Assembly (NCBI GenBank): GCA_037903355.1
Contig: JBAJFE010000007.1
Location: 17,490-81,489 of the forward strand
Length of the DNA: 64,000 bases
Direction of reading: 5' to 3'
DNA from: Trichuris trichiura
Lineage: Eukaryota; Nematoda; Enoplea; Trichinellida; Trichuridae
Made by a program: the position numbers and the translations under genes. Below, in pieces: positions 28,312 to 42,019 of this stretch (position 1 is the stretch's first letter; every line of letters starts with the position of its first letter). The notes beneath the pieces are model-generated. The model searched no databases. It had not been told where the DNA came from and saw nothing but the letters and a program-made list of their open reading frames with translations.

Positions 28312-31253
28312 TCAGGAAGCAAAAGTTTGCTTGACAATACGCCTTTCCTCCGCGACAGCTGACTGATCATCCGAAAAATTAGTATCTGCAGAATGAACAG
28401 TCGCTGAAACATGCAAACGATGCCATTGGTCTTCCGCTTGTTCATCGGTCCTCTTCTTAACAGGCTTATTTTCGCTAGAATCGTCAGCAGTAAGCTTGAC
28501 GACTTCAAAGGGTTCCTCCTTCCGGTCGGAAATACAAACGTACACCGGTCGATAAAGCAGGATATGGTCATGTTCGGCAGTCGAACCGTCGTACACTTGG
28601 CCCAGTTGAAATTCAGGCGAAACGTACATGCCACCCTCGACATGGCTAGAGCAATAAACTAAAAAAAAATTAAAAACACTTAGTAACGCTAAGACGAACA
28701 AAAACATTTTAACTATACTACTACATTCAATCTCGTAAGTATGATAAAGCCTTTATAGATCTTCATTTCTTGACACGCGCTTGTTAGGACAATAAAGTAG
28801 TCCAATTTTAACTAGACGATAGACATTGTTTCATCCTAAAGGCTAGCCGAGTCAACCAAGCAGACGTCCGCTGACTTAGCATTCAAAAAAACCGAGTATT
28901 CATATAAACAGGGGGACTAAAGAAAAATTTTACAACATAATTAACGCGACTGACCAACTGTGCGTCGGTAGCGCGAGCCTTATCTCTAGTTTGAAAATTA
29001 TTACCGTACACCTCTTGTGTTTGCAGGTAACATTGAAACGACGGACGAAAAACAGCGAACGCGCCTGCCAAACTGACTACAACAGTCGCTAGTTAAATAA
29101 ATTAGCATACGCGGACGGACACCGTGCAACGGCTGAATGCAAGGTACGTACAAATAGCGTAATTTTACTTACCGTAAGAAAGGGTGGGAGCCGGTTTCAA
29201 TGTATGCCTTGGCGGAACGGTTGCAACGGTGAATGGAAAATCAATGCTCAATCGGCTCTTTGTGGCTTTCAAAATTTCCAGCGAAACCTAAAGCAGGCAG
29301 TTCAGCGAATTTGACGCATTGCAAAATTGGCGAGCTAAAAATAGAACGAAAAGCAGACAGGTCGATAAAGGCGTACCGTCAGAACGTAGTATATCTGTAT
29401 CAGTCGACAAAAGCCGATCAGCGTTGGCGGCACGACTGGAAGTTTGAACGTCTTTTCCAAAGAAGTGTCGAAGCGTCGTCGCGATCGCGGCAGTACCCGA
29501 GGCGTCTGATGTTCCAGCACGACGTAGCTGACCGTTTTGGCCACTCCCAATACTCCCTTGTTAATGAAATATTCGACGTGCTGAAAGGTCACCTATCGAA
29601 ATAATCCAAGCAAATTATATAAGGGCATGACGACGCACTTGCCTGAGTCAATCTAATTTTAGCCCAACTCTCTTGATCGATTTGATTGTCAATTTGAACC
29701 TTAACGCCAATCACTTCACCGCACATGTAGGCTGTACGTTCCAACAAAATTTGAAGACCTATAGAGCCGCGAAGGCAACACCAAGACCAATCGTTCCTTT
29801 TGTCCTCACCCACCATGGGAGTCTGCCAAATAATAATTTTTAAAAAAACAATGCTATCACAGTCACTCCTACCCGCCCCCATCATCGTACCTGATATTTC
29901 TCTTCCATACAATCGATGGGAGGACCAATTACGGAAAAATATTTTGTACAATGCGGAGAGCTCGCGTATGGAATATCGACTACAACGCGTATAAAGTAGC
30001 GTATAGTGCCCGATTTGGACTCGAACGAATATGGCAACGGTGGATCAGCAGGCAATGAAAATACCATTGGAAAGCGGTGATAACCAATAGGTAATATTGG
30101 GAAGCAACCTTCTTCGTGCCGGTCTGAAAACCCAATAATAGTACATGAATGTGTCAAAATGGAGCAGCCGGAACTTGGAAGCGCTTTGTTTTCAAATTTA
30201 AGACCCGTTACGACGCCCCGAGCGAACACCGACTGCAGAAAAGGAGAAATAGCAAAGTTCCGCTTAAAACTTTTAAAACAAGTCGTTATCCGCTGAGCAG
30301 CAGCGTTAAAAAACTTGTTTGTCTGCTCTCTTCCAAAGAGTTCAACGCAAAATGTGGTTGTTGCGGAAATTTCAAAAAACAGCTTTTCCCAGCTGACGAT
30401 TTTGCAAAATGCAATGAATGTAGGCGCATTTTTTAAGATAAAAACATTGTAAAGTAGGAAAATAATCGAATGAATTATCAATGGCAAATCTCAAAATTGC
30501 CACGCAAGCGGAATAGTCGAACTTTCCGCCAGTGTCAATGTTCATGAACGGACGCGAAGACGTCTTCGACCTAACCGAAAATCAATGAAGACGATACGGC
30601 TCAAAGCGACGAGTAGGAAAAGTGAAATCCTGAGAACGCTTTGATTAACAACATCGGCGGCGGACAAGACGACCCACTGCAAAATGACCAACGTTGAATC
30701 TACGCAATCGATGCGCTTTTCCAATGAAGTCGTTGCGACACTATTCGCAATCAGCATACGGAAAAGTAATCTAATTTACAAAAGGAGATAGCGATCACCC
30801 GCCCAACAGGGAAACAATTGTCATTCGTTCGTTTGGTTGCCAGGCAGCCGAAAGAACTTGCGCTTTCTAACGCTTGTTATAACTTCGCTGTATAATATGT
30901 ATATACGAAATGTGTAGCTTCAAGGCTAAGGGATGCATGCATATAGAAAGTTGGGCAACAGGTCTTACCTTTTCCCCAGACAAGCAATTTCTCGTCAAGC
31001 AGCACTTGGTCATCCTTGACCGTACGACGTTCACCGCTACGCATGATTTTCCATTCGGCATGAGCACGCCCCCTCAATACGGCCCTTATGCCTGAAGGGA
31101 AATAACATCAACTATGATCATTACAACAATTGAAATTACACCTCTGACTTTCACATTGTCGTTATTATCAATAGCTACGTAAGCATGAATGTCATCGCCC
31201 GCTGAATAGACCTCCTTATCCAATACGATGTCAAGCCGAGTGATGCAGTCCAT
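28312..31253 (-). CDS. Arrestin-domain-containing protein (alpha-arrestin)
   Basis: Seven exons: 31253-31142, 31091-30969, 30123-29891, 29822-29643, 29592-29377, 29287-29173, 28658-28312, summing to 442 codons. The N-terminal arrestin fold reads LDIVLDKEVYSAGDDIHAYV, RAVLRGRAHAEW and GTIRYFIRVVVDIP, then KYFSVIGP. The C-terminal arrestin half has CGEVIGVKVQIDN and LPVVPPTLI. The ending includes LLYRPVYV, a common alpha-arrestin tail feature, then an acidic/basic stretch. I do not see a PPxY motif in the last exon, which many vertebrate ARRDC proteins use to recruit NEDD4 ligases. Alpha-arrestins are cargo adaptors in endocytosis. Intron 4 (29642-29593) is GC-AG. Nematodes have many such paralogues, so no single orthologue is named. 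Confidence 0.87.
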
Positions 31254-32192
31254 AATTAGTCAAGTACGGCGATGCAACGACAGTGTCAACGCGGGATGCC
31301 GGCTAAACTTGCCAAACGAGTAAGCATTTGGTTTTCGGGAAAATTGATTAACAACAAAGCGTCATCTACCGTACGATGGATGCAAGGATGCTTTCCAAGA
31401 TGGACACTTCACTTCAACTTAACAATGCTTTTCAAAAGCAAAACAACGGTGAAAACGTTGTCCGTTGGCCGTTGTTGTCAAATAGGCCACTTTAGCGTCC
31501 ACTCGATGGTCAATTAGGCACCCTGAGGGTTGCCGCAGCATTAGCCAACCGCGGCGGGCAGATAATCGAACGGCAACGGAAAAGATAATGGCTCAATCAC
31601 CAACTAGCAATTCATCGAAACTGATCGATCAAAATCAAACTGGATTGCAAGAAAAGCTTTAAGCATAGAGTAAGAGAGAGAGAGTGTGTACGCATTTAGA
31701 ACATGCAGAAGCAGCAAACATCAGCAGAGAAATAGAGAAGCATCGCTGAAGAGTTGAGCGGCAGACAAAAATACTAACAGCAATAGAGGCAACAACCAGC
31801 TGTCTCTCTTCTCTCATTCGCTACCTAAGCATGGAAAGGAATTTTTTGGACAAACAGTCAAGCCGCAGCCAACAAGAGAAATCGCGTATTCTTGCTTGTC
31901 GATGTATGTTTGATCATGAGCCTCTCGAATCGAACGGAGAGAGAACAAAAACAAAGAAAAACCTATTTGCCACTCGACCTTATAATGACGAAGAAGAATA
32001 AATAGATGACGTTTTGAAATGGAAGAGAAGCTGAAGCCCACAAAAACGGCTAAGTTCCAACGGCTGCGAACTGCCGCCACCTATCATTGATCATATCATG
32101 ACGACGACACGGAATGCAAGAGACTACGAGAACATCATAGCGGAGGCAAGATGAGATGGCAAAAATTCAGTCGGCAATAAGCTCTTCTCTCG
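31254..32192. other. Spacer with purine and pyrimidine tracts
   Basis: Region between the arrestin-domain start and the end of the hydrolase gene. It holds a (GA)n run with adjoining GTGTGT at about 31670-31690 and a TCTCTCTTCTCTC tract at about 31802-31815, i.e. opposite-strand complements some 120 nt apart. It may carry the arrestin-domain gene promoter. No gene is supported. Confidence 0.5.
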
Positions 32193-33272
32193 TTACACGT
32201 CGCGGTCGAACAGACGTGTCAAAATACCGGATAACATTAAGCGTAGTGGCGAGTCGCAATGCTCAAGCGATTGAACCAACGAGAAATGGTCAAACTGTCT
32301 CGTAGTCAAGCAGAAAACTTCCGGTTGTTGCTGCCGCCTCCCATCTCGCAACAAGTCAGCCATTGAAATTGTGTTCTTTTGAAAAGCGTCGCTTTCTTGT
32401 CCCCCAACTGCCAAAATGATAAATGGAATACGACGAAGAACCGTCAACACTTCCCGACGCAAAATAGGGCTGCACTGGTCGGCTACTTCGTTCGTAAGTC
32501 TCAAAGTTAAAAGACGTCAACTCCATTTACGTATCTATGCGTATTTGTAACCTTATAGGACGTCCGATGTAGGTGTCAACCAATGGTCGAAGGAAGTAAA
32601 CGCCGGAGAGCAAAATAACGCAGCGTAAGCGGCTTGGCTGATATTTTTCAAAGGACATGCAAATTAGCTGAGCACCGGCTGAGTGCCCCATCAGAACAAG
32701 AGTTGAAATATCCAATCTTTGACACAACTGATCCAAAACCTTTACGGCGGCAGCTACGCCTTCTATCTGTTCGCTTAGGGAGAAGTCTGCTACGGCGGGA
32801 TAATGGAGCATAGAGAAGGCGATGCTCTGAGAGAGAAACGAAGCAATCGTATTCCCATTGAATGAGTGAGCCACTTCCTGTCAACCATTTCGTATATGCA
32901 ATAACGAAATTGAAAGATGAAACACAGAAGTAGTCTAAACCTGCCAGTATCCACCGTGAACAAAGGCGAGCATGCAAATGATTGGTTGAGCAGAGGAGTT
33001 GGTAGGATACCAATATTCGACATGCTGAAGACTAGAACGTTTCCCGTATACTATTTTTCCATGGTTAACATTGAGCCCAGATGGTAAAGGCTCTTCAAGC
33101 CAACAGGCAAATTCATGTAGAACCTAAAAGTGCGAGCCTTAAGTGAGGCGATAAAAAAAAAGAATCATTTTCTACTTGTTCCGGATGCAAAGGTCGCGCT
33201 GTCCAATGACTGGCCGAATAGCTACACTCTAAAGGGCTAAGACCGTGCCTGCAACAATTGCCTAAAGCGGAA
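32193..33272 (-). CDS. AFMID: Kynurenine formamidase-like alpha/beta hydrolase
   Basis: Clear exons are a first visible coding exon ending at 33176 (CSYSASHWTARPLHPEQ), then 33123-32941, 32877-32552 and 32499-32193, all in phase. Motifs are the oxyanion-hole HGGYW at the end of exon 2, nucleophile elbow MGHSAGAQL, and SGVYFLRPLV. A late FDHFSLV supplies the likely catalytic His. These match arylformamidase, which hydrolyses N-formylkynurenine in tryptophan catabolism. The true start is uncertain: the first block seems to begin after an acceptor near 33231, and the open frame extends upstream to about 33472 without homology, so the initiating exon may lie further 5'. Given the family breadth, a related carbamoylase or esterase is possible. 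Confidence 0.83.
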
Positions 33273-33479
33273 AATTTAAAAGTTGCATTCACCCGCCCAA
33301 TATTTAAGCAATGCAACAAAGCAATGCGTTTACACAAAATCGCATTGCGAAAAACGCGTATTGCAGCGACGCTTGCGTGGTCGCAATTCAAATTCCGTTC
33401 ATTGTTTTCAACTGGAAAACAAATCGACCCTTCCGTTACCCGCTTTGAATAGGCGAGTTTGTTACCTCTCAAATGTCGG

Positions 33480-35045
33480 CTTGAATTTTTACAATTTATT
33501 CAAGCCGGTGTTATTCCAATAAAAAGATTAACTGAATCAGCTAACCAATTCATAGAGCTGCGAGCATTTCGGTTTATTCAAATTTTTTTCGTCGAGTTGT
33601 CTTGTGCGACGAGTTTAATTACTCAAGTCTGTGAATAGCGTATTAGCGTAAAGGAAACAATGGGCAAGGTATATGCATATTCAAGTGACTTGTGGAGGGA
33701 AGTTTTTATCAATGAATAGAGACCATACTTTGTTTATAGCAACATGCTGGGAAGAAAAGCATGTTTTATTTGTGTCAAACGAAAAACTACTGCTACGCCA
33801 TCTGCAAAACTTCACTGAGCATAAGGTGCTATGCAAACCATCCCTCCATTGAAGAAATAAGACCGCTGAGACAGCAGCGAATGGGTGCTGCCCAAGTGGT
33901 ATTAGGTTTTTAAAAATTCATAGCATATCTCAGCATAAACAAAATTGGAAGCATTCTCAACAGCGGTATTGTAAGCCTGAATGCGCAGGATTTCGTATTA
34001 ACCACTTAACCTTAGAATGTTAAGCATTTTTACTCATCCATGCCGAAGTACGTTTCTTTGCTGTTCTCAACAAGCTAACGCGCTAACAGTCCCAATAAAC
34101 GTCAAAAAAACATTGCATAGCGCGGAAATACGTAAAACGTAATTATGCTAATTAATTTTACAAAAAAATTTGATTTAGTCATTAAAATATGCTCAGTCTT
34201 CATAAAGCTTGCTTAAAAGCGACGTTTTTGTTGCGGCTTCACCCTGTTAAAATGTTGAACACTGACAAATAATAACGTACTACCCAATCGGTCGGATGCA
34301 CAAAAGTTCAAGTTAAAAACTAGGCAACGTACGCCCATTTTCACTGAGCAGAAGGTCCATAAACAACTCTTGATCCATTCAGTTTTATTTATCAAGAACC
34401 CACCGATACGATAATGCGCAAAAAGCTGTTATAGTAAACTGAAAAGGCTTCAATTCCCCGTTAACCGAATAAAATAACTTTTTGAGATCCTCCAACGTTA
34501 TGACTCGTCTCTAATGCAAAGGTCATATGAATATCCGGAATAATTTAAATTCAAAGCAGCATACATTACTGCGCTGGAGACTACAAACGCCAATTATTTG
34601 TATTAACATCGTAGGTTTTTTTTGTCTGAAAAAGGACAAAAGGCTCCCCGCATTAAAATCCTAATGAAATTATTCAAAACTTATTTGTCCACCGACTTTT
34701 TATGATTCAAAATTTTCAAACTCTACCAGCTAATTTTGACGTAACGAAAGGACGTATGGAAAAAAACCATTTGAGTAAACGAATACGGTAAGTACGAGCT
34801 TAGCCTGAACATCATTAAAATTCAATCGTCCGAAACACTTCGGAAAAAAACAGGCGATAGAAATACGAAAAAACGTAAAGCGTCTGTTAAAGAATAATGT
34901 TGGAAAAGCATAATCATGAATTTTAATTCGACTTATCGTTATTCAAAACGGTTGCCCGCTCATTTTCAATAAATGTTACCAAAAATGTATAGCGCATAAC
35001 AATGCCTAACCTGAAAATCATTTACTCATATTTGACTGAATCTGC
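33480..35045. other. AT-rich intergenic spacer
   Basis: No frame above 65 codons with recognisable content, no clear repeats. It could contain the missing first exon of the formamidase-like gene near its 33.5-kb edge. Confidence 0.45.
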
Positions 35046-35558
35046 TCATGCCGGCATTTCCTCGTCTACGAAGCGGTCTGATTCTGTATTAACGTCTCTC
35101 TGGTCTTCTGTTAAATTTCCATGGCTGCCTAAATTAGCCGTCTTTATTTTTTTTCAAACTGTTTTTGAACTCGTAAACGTCAATGCGAGTTTTGGTTCAC
35201 CAATAGCAGGCGCATCTTTACCTCAAAGCGGACGAGCCTCTTATTCTAGAACCTAAACTTTAATTTTATCTATTTCACAAATGGGTAATACTATTCTGTT
35301 TTCCGCGATTCAAAAACAGAAAATTCGACAAAATATAGATGAAAAGCTACTTAACACGCTTTACCGTTAACGAATGGCAAAATTGCACATACCAGCATCG
35401 ATAATCTTTGTCAGATATGTATCCACGTGCTTTCGAATGCACTCTAAAGAATCAATGGTTGATTCTATTGTTTGAGGACAACCAGATGGTGCCGCGGGTT
35501 TTCTAAGCGATGAAACGTTTTCGCCGGAATCCGACGAAATTTTAACCTCGATATCCAT
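35046..35558 (-). CDS. Small acidic-tailed protein, unassigned
   Basis: Two exons, 35558-35393 and 35128-35046, join across a G|GTATGT donor and a TTTAG acceptor to give exactly 83 codons with an ATG start. The product has a disordered Ser-rich N-terminus and a central amphipathic helix (TIESTIDSLECIRKHVDTYL, about residues 31-50). Its acidic tail holds ESDRFVDEEMPA. The layout (short helix, acidic disordered end, under 100 residues) resembles GON7, the small KEOPS subunit, but sequence similarity is too slight for more than a suggestion. It lies between the formamidase-like gene and RIC1. Confidence 0.5.
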
Positions 35559-36730
35559 GGCAGATTTTGGTCGAAAGCACTAAAACAAAAATGACGCATC
35601 AATGCTCACAGAAAGCATTAAAGTGCACGGAAGAAAGGCCGGCTTAAAGCAGAGGCATACGTAGGGTCATTTTCGAAAGCATTTCTAGCGTCTGGGCACC
35701 AACGCTCCGTCAAAATTACTTTTCAGTCAGAAAAGAAAACAAGAATCGTGCCGAAGCTGCACGACTCTTATCCTAAGGCTTAACCGATACCCAAAAGCCG
35801 CATGACGAGGGATACTTTGAAAAATTCCCAAACAAATTCAAAAAAAAGCAAAGTTACATCTCGCAAAAGATAATCTGCCAACCATCCAACGCCGCGCCGC
35901 TGAAAAAAGCACACAATTTCATACGGTGCCCTTATAGCGACGCTATCAGGATGGAACCTGAACATCAATTTAAAAAAAGATTTATGCTCGTTTTCACTTC
36001 GTAGTCCCGCTTTGCCCTAGCGCTTTTCTACTCATGCGCATTATTTAAATTAATATCTTTTCTTTGCAGTTAACAAACATAAGCAAAGCCGGCTTTCAGT
36101 TGGACAACTTTCGAAAGCAGCACATTGTAATCCTTCGTATAATCGCCTTCCAAGTCAATACCTAATTAGTGCAATTTGATTTAATTTTTTTGTTATCGTA
36201 AACTACGGTTTCATACTTTTTTGCTTATAAAGCGCAAATTATGCAAACTTGAGATAGTTCTGTTCTAGCGAATACAAATGTATTTAACAATCACATTCCG
36301 CGAATGGGCGTCGTTAATAATGCAACCCGCGTTACAAATAGTTTTTCCGGCGAAACGACAGAGTTAAGCTTTTCCCGATTTAATTCTTCGTCTATTGCTG
36401 CGCTGTTTCAGTAACGGCTGTTTATTTACGGCAATGAGGATTCGCATATTCTCTAATTGTTAAAATCTTGTTTTTTAATCGCCAGGAAACGAGCGGGACG
36501 AAAAATGCCAAGTTGGACAATCCCTTTTCGCCTCAATCTCTTATGATACCTGACATCTATATTACTGTATTTTGTGTGAAGTTCGATGGCTTTCCGCTTG
36601 GCATCGTGCATGCCAGTTTTTCACGCGCTCTCTTATTAATCACCCGTATAATTGTTTCGTCAAAATTGCAATTTTTTTTACCGCTAAATAAAATGGGCTA
36701 CTCGTAAGCAAGGTGCTCATTTTTCAATTT
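35559..36730. other. Divergent spacer between the small gene and RIC1
   Basis: The interval separates two divergently transcribed genes, so it probably includes both promoters. A minus frame at 35780-35968 has a TTTTTTCAG-like border but no supported partner exon. Confidence 0.45.
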
Positions 36731-39700
36731 ATGTATCCCGTTGGAGTGCCACAGTCTCTGCCGTTGACATCGCCGGAGGGAGCTGTTACAGTTCGTTTCC
36801 TGTCTTGCAATCGAGAACGGGAATTTTGTGCCATCGCATTTGATGAAAGTGTTGCGTTGTTCTTCACTTTCCCACCGGTGTGCCTCGTCAACTTGCAAAG
36901 TTCAAAGGCCGATGTTGAACGAACCGGCTACTGCGAGCGGCTGCTTTGGAAGCCGGATAGTTCATTCATCTTGGCCAGCGTAGGCAGTATAATTTTATCA
37001 TTCCAGCTTTATCCGTTATTTTTAGACCTGCAAAGACTTTTTGCTCTTATTCAAGGTTTTTGTTAATTGGGATGCCGCAGAACATGTTATGCATCAGGAG
37101 CCCGACATATTCGGCAGCGTCACACGTCGAAACGCAAAAATTGCTCGTTTGGTTCCAAAAGCTCGACTTGTTTTAGCTTCGACCATTGATTTGTCTTCTC
37201 GCATTACTTGGTTTGACGAAAAATACTTTAGCCTAGCGTTATTTATCTTCTTTTTTTTTTATAGTTTCGTAACGCTGAAGGAAGAATTTCTTGTAAGTCA
37301 TCGCGACGGTATAGTCCACCGATTTCTATGGGATGGACAAATTGTTGAAGACTTATGCTGGTCGGTGGCGCAGATTCCTTTTTTCAATGACCAAACTCAG
37401 TCGCGTCCACAGTACGCCAGTTGTTTGTCCAACTTACCTACCGAACCACTGCCATATTTGTTGGATATTTGCTATTCAAGTTTTTTGGGCGGTTTCTTGA
37501 TAGTTTTGGACAGCGGACGAGCTGCTCTTGTCACCGCTCCGTCTCCTCGCTTTCATCCAAATGTAACATTTTCTGAATACGGTCGCCGCTGCTGCAAAAA
37601 AATGTATTTGCCTTTTTAGGAATTGCGAGCCATATGGGTACCTGGAATATTTGAGGCTTGCTGTTGTTCGGCAAATCACAGGTACCGCCTGATGGCGTTT
37701 GGCTGTCTAAGGTAGTCGATATTTATCTTTTCTTTCCCGCGTAAACTTGATGCTAACATTTCTTAAGTTCAACTGTATATGTATGCCACATTGACGACTC
37801 AACCGGTGCAATTCTGCTTACCTATAAGGCTGATCTCTCAACCGTAGGCAATCCTGAATTGACTCGTCACCTTGGTGGTGTTCAATACTTGGATTGGTCT
37901 CCATCCGGTAGCGGTCTTGTTGTAACTTGGAAATCCAGCGGAATCGGCTGTTGGTCAGTTTTTGGATCCCGCCTTTGGTTCAAGCCAGATTTGGTCGACG
38001 GGAAACGTCCAATAATCAGATTCGACTGGAGCCGCGAGGGTCATCACCTTTGGATGGTCACTCGTTCCGAATTGTTCGCACTTCTGCTGCTGAAATCTTG
38101 CGACTGCGACTCTCTAGCCATGGTGCGGTATGCAAATTTTAAAATTAACTATTAATTAACAGTTTTTTCCTTATTTGGGCAGGAAGTTTGCGAGCGAATC
38201 GTCTTGCATACTCACGATCGCGTTTTCCTAAGTCCGGAAAATCAAATAGGCGATGCACAGACTCCTTGGCCACTCTCTTTTTGGCATCAGATTCACGTGC
38301 CAACCGAATATCTCAGCTATTGTTGGCCAGTCAGGGTACGCACTCCTTTTATAAGCTCAATACTATTCGACTCGTCGTTGTTGCACGCTTCAATATTTCC
38401 CATTCTTTAGTCTTGCCATTTCGATCCAGTTGAAAAACTAATATGCGTCGCTGGCACTCGTGGTTTTACTTACTATTCGATAACAAGTAAAAAATGGCGC
38501 CTTTTCGGTAGCGAAATGCAGGTCGACCTTGTCTCGCCAGTATTATTTTATCTTTATGCAACTATTTCAGGAAAGGCAGTTCATTGTCGGCTCTTCGTTA
38601 CGCTTTTGGCGCGGCTTTCTGCTTTGCGCTTGTTTTGACTTTGAAGAGGAGTCCGACGAGGTTTTTTCCATCTATCGGCCTTCGCTGTGTTCTCGTAGTT
38701 CAATTCGCTTTGTTTATTTCAGCTTCGCTTCTACCCAATAGCGGAGAGACTGGATAATAGCAATTGCTTTCGTGTAAGCGTGGAAGCGCCCATACTTTTG
38801 CTCACAATACGCGACGACGTTTTGATGACGTTCGACATGGCGGCCAAATGTACCTTGTTTACTCTTTCTGCCGACGTAACGAAAAAGCAGCAGCAGCAGC
38901 CAACGGTGCGCGCCGAGAAAAGGACAATCATCGTATTATCCGATCTTGTACCGCATCCCTTCTGCGTCATAGTGGCTCAAGTTTTCTCCCGCGGCGTCGA
39001 TAGTAGTATGTTTCAAATCTATGATATATTACACTAATTCGACGCGAGCGCTTTCCGCAGTTTTGAGCAAAAACCTGAAATAGAAATTTATCAGTAGAAG
39101 CGCCTAGCTAGAAATGTAACAAAATCTAATCTTTTCTTATCAGTCCAATCTTGGAAGCTGTTAGTTATTTATTTGCATAATCGTTTTAGCCGAAGCGAAG
39201 TTTTGCAATACGATAGATACGGTGTTGGTCAATATCGCGGGAAGGCTGATTATGCTGACACCTCAGGCGGTTGGCTCTCGTCGAAACAACGCGGAAGAAA
39301 TGAATTCGGCGCATGTAGTTGGCTGACTTACTTTTTTTTGTGTTATCTCGCTTATCTGATTTTAATTTTCTCTTTGCGCTTGCAGCTTGACGCTCCTCTT
39401 CTTATCGCATCGTTTGTCGAAGACATTTGGTGCGGCGTTAGCAAGAATTTGCTGAAGTCCCATTTGAGCCACGCGATATGGATAAATTCGGGAATTCGAG
39501 GTGTTCACGTGTGGATGCCTTTGATTCCTCGAGAATCGCAAGAGCCCAACGCGACTCAGTCGAAATCGTTCATATCCAAATGGATAATGCTTGCTTTCGA
39601 CTTGAAGTCGGTCTACCCGCTCGGTAATGCTGCCAACGAGAAATATAAACTAACCGCTCGCGCGCAATATGTAAATATTTGCAGTTGTTTGTTCGCTGAA

Positions 39701-42019
39701 GTGTTTTTTCCTTGGCGTCGAAAGTGAAACTGACGGGTCCCTTTCCTTGCTGGAATACAAAGTATGCTAGAGCGGGTTGCGCTTTCACGGCGGCGAAATA
39801 GACTCGCGTTTCTTCTTTTTTTTTCAGCGCGAAGTCTTCCTTCATCACATCTTGAAGCAATTGCTCAAGCGTAACCTGGGCGTCTATGCTTGGGACATCG
39901 CTACGACTTGTCGTGATCTTCCCTACTTTGAGCACGTTTTGGAATTGCTCTTGCATAGCGTTCTCGAAGAGGAGGGCACTTGCTCCGATCCAATTCCAGG
40001 TATTCTCTCTCTCTCTCGACGCTTTGGCAAGACGAAAAAACTTACGCTCAAATGATTAAGCATGTATTATATGATAATATTTGTGACGTGAAAAAAGTTG
40101 TATGAAAATTTTTTAACTGATTCTACCATACTTGCGAGACGAAGAAGGGAGGTTACTCAGGCAAATTCACTTTCAGACCCGTTGCTACCTCGCGTGGTGG
40201 AATTTTTGCGGGAATTCCCCGAATTCCTGCAGGTGATCGCCCACTGCGCTCGCAAAACGGAAATGGCATTGTGGAAGTACCTCTTCCAAGTGACCGGAAG
40301 TCCAAAGGCGTTGTTCCAGGTACTTACCGGCTTTCGTTGCGACAGCGTCGGTTGGAGTGGGCCCAATTTTAGCTATGCCTCAAGGAGAAGAGGCTGGAGA
40401 CGGCAGCCAGCTATTTTATCATTCTGCAAAGCATAGAATCAACGTCCGACAGTAAAAAGGTATATATATCCGCCTTACGTAGCAATATTGTAGGCCAGCT
40501 GCGTTTGTCCTATTCAGTTAGCCACCGTGTTGCTGCAGGCGGTGCTGGAAAATTGCAAGTGGACCATTGCTCTTGAAATAATTCGTTTTCTCAAGTCGAT
40601 AGGTCAGTTTTCTTTTTTTTATTGCCACTCCTTTTTCGTCCAATCGACTGTTTAGATCCTTCCGATATGGACTCGCCTCCGATAACGCCTTTGATTTTTA
40701 CGAAGCGGTCAGCCCAGCCGAGAGTGTCTATAATTTCGCCTTCGAACAAGGACGAAAATATGTTCGTCTACGCGGGATACGGTGGCAGTCGATCGCGTCA
40801 TCAGTCTACCGGCGCCGCTGCGGTTGTGCACGCTGACGGTCCGGCGCTGAGTCGACTTAGCTCTTGCGAACTGTCCGCCGGATGGGAAATGCACAAAGGC
40901 TTAATGGCCAAAGAGAAAGCAAGCGAAAATCTAGTCGGCAACAGCAAAACAACTTCAGTCTCAATGGAAGGCTTTGTCCAAGGCATACTGTCAAACCATG
41001 CGGCCCAGTTGATTTCTCAGTATCGCCTTTACGACTTGGCGATGTTCGCCTTGCAAGTGCACTTCCGTCTCATTCTTTGGTTGATGGAGGAAAGGTACGC
41101 AGCAAAAAAAAATGCTTACCCAACTTTGTTTCGTCGACGGCTAAGTTATTTTCAGAAATAAAGCGGCTAAGGTGACTCGTTATCCGAGCGCGTTGGAGAA
41201 GCTGCAGTTGGACTTCCCTGTTAAGACGGATTTGGTCAATGCGAAAACCGCCTTCCATCCGCGTACGCTCTCAGGTTGGCTTGTCGCATATGTAGTTCTT
41301 TTTTTTAGGTAACTCTGCGCTCAACCGCGCGCCTTCCATCGTAGAATCAAAAGAAAAAACGACCGAAGAATTGGTTGGCCAGTTGAACTTGGAATTGCTC
41401 GAGGATCCTCGCTTTGCCAGTTCGGCCAGCAGAGAAGCGCTGTTGCGATTTTTGCAAAGGATCATGTTGGAGACGGGATGCTTCGATTGGCTCCTGTTAA
41501 TCAGTCTGACACTAGCCGACTTGACAACTTTTCGTTCGGCTGTAAGTCGCTACGGCGGATCGGAATACTTGGAAAAGTCCGTAATTACCAATATGAAAAG
41601 TGGCTTAAACGACTTGCTCGTATGGGCTCCGAAAAGCTGGTACGTCACAACGCGGATGGGTGCGTATGCAAATTTGCTAACGTCACTTGTTTTGTAGCCC
41701 TTCATTGATACCATTAATCGATGCGGCTGTTCACCTATTGGACGAAGAAAACAATGGTGCTTCTTCTACCATTGGTCTGTCGAATGGCCTATCGTCCAGT
41801 TCGAGGAAACCGTCTTCGTCGTCTTCGATGAGCTTAATGTCGACAACAGTTCAGGAGACGGATGGGCACCGAACGGGTTCGTTTGGCAAAGTTCCCTCGT
41901 CCATATCAGCAAACTTTGCCCAAGCATTTGCTCCTCAAGAGCAAAGACATCCGGAAAGTGTAGGCGATCTGGTCAATCCATTATCGCCTCAAACTCCGAG
42001 TCAATGTTTCTTGATGTAG
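36731..42019 (+). CDS. RIC1: RIC1, Rab6A-GEF complex partner subunit
   Basis: About 20 exons. The first eight are 36731-36979, 37026-37210, 37265-37562, 37620-37711, 37768-38122, 38183-38335, 38411-38521, 38571-38660, then one starting at 38723; phases are consistent. The N-terminal half is WD-like ([55 protein letters not shown]). The C-terminal RIC1 domain is clear: [80 protein letters not shown] and [15 protein letters not shown]1 with RGP1 activates Rab6 at the Golgi, and in animals supports procollagen/cuticle secretion. The exon borders between about 39000 and 39390 are not resolved. The end is Ser-rich with a stop at 42019. The 3' end converges on the SRF gene. Confidence 0.94.

Noticed and set aside
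27990..28366. Possible two-exon plus-strand gene
   Set aside because: The best donor gives an early stop after splicing; a frame-keeping join needs a poor donor, and part is antisense to the arrestin-domain exon.
38688..38722. Apparent 28-nt intron in RIC1 (GTAGTT to TTTCAG)
   Set aside because: Below plausible intron size; a donor at 38661 gives a 62-nt intron and matches RIC1 alignment length better.
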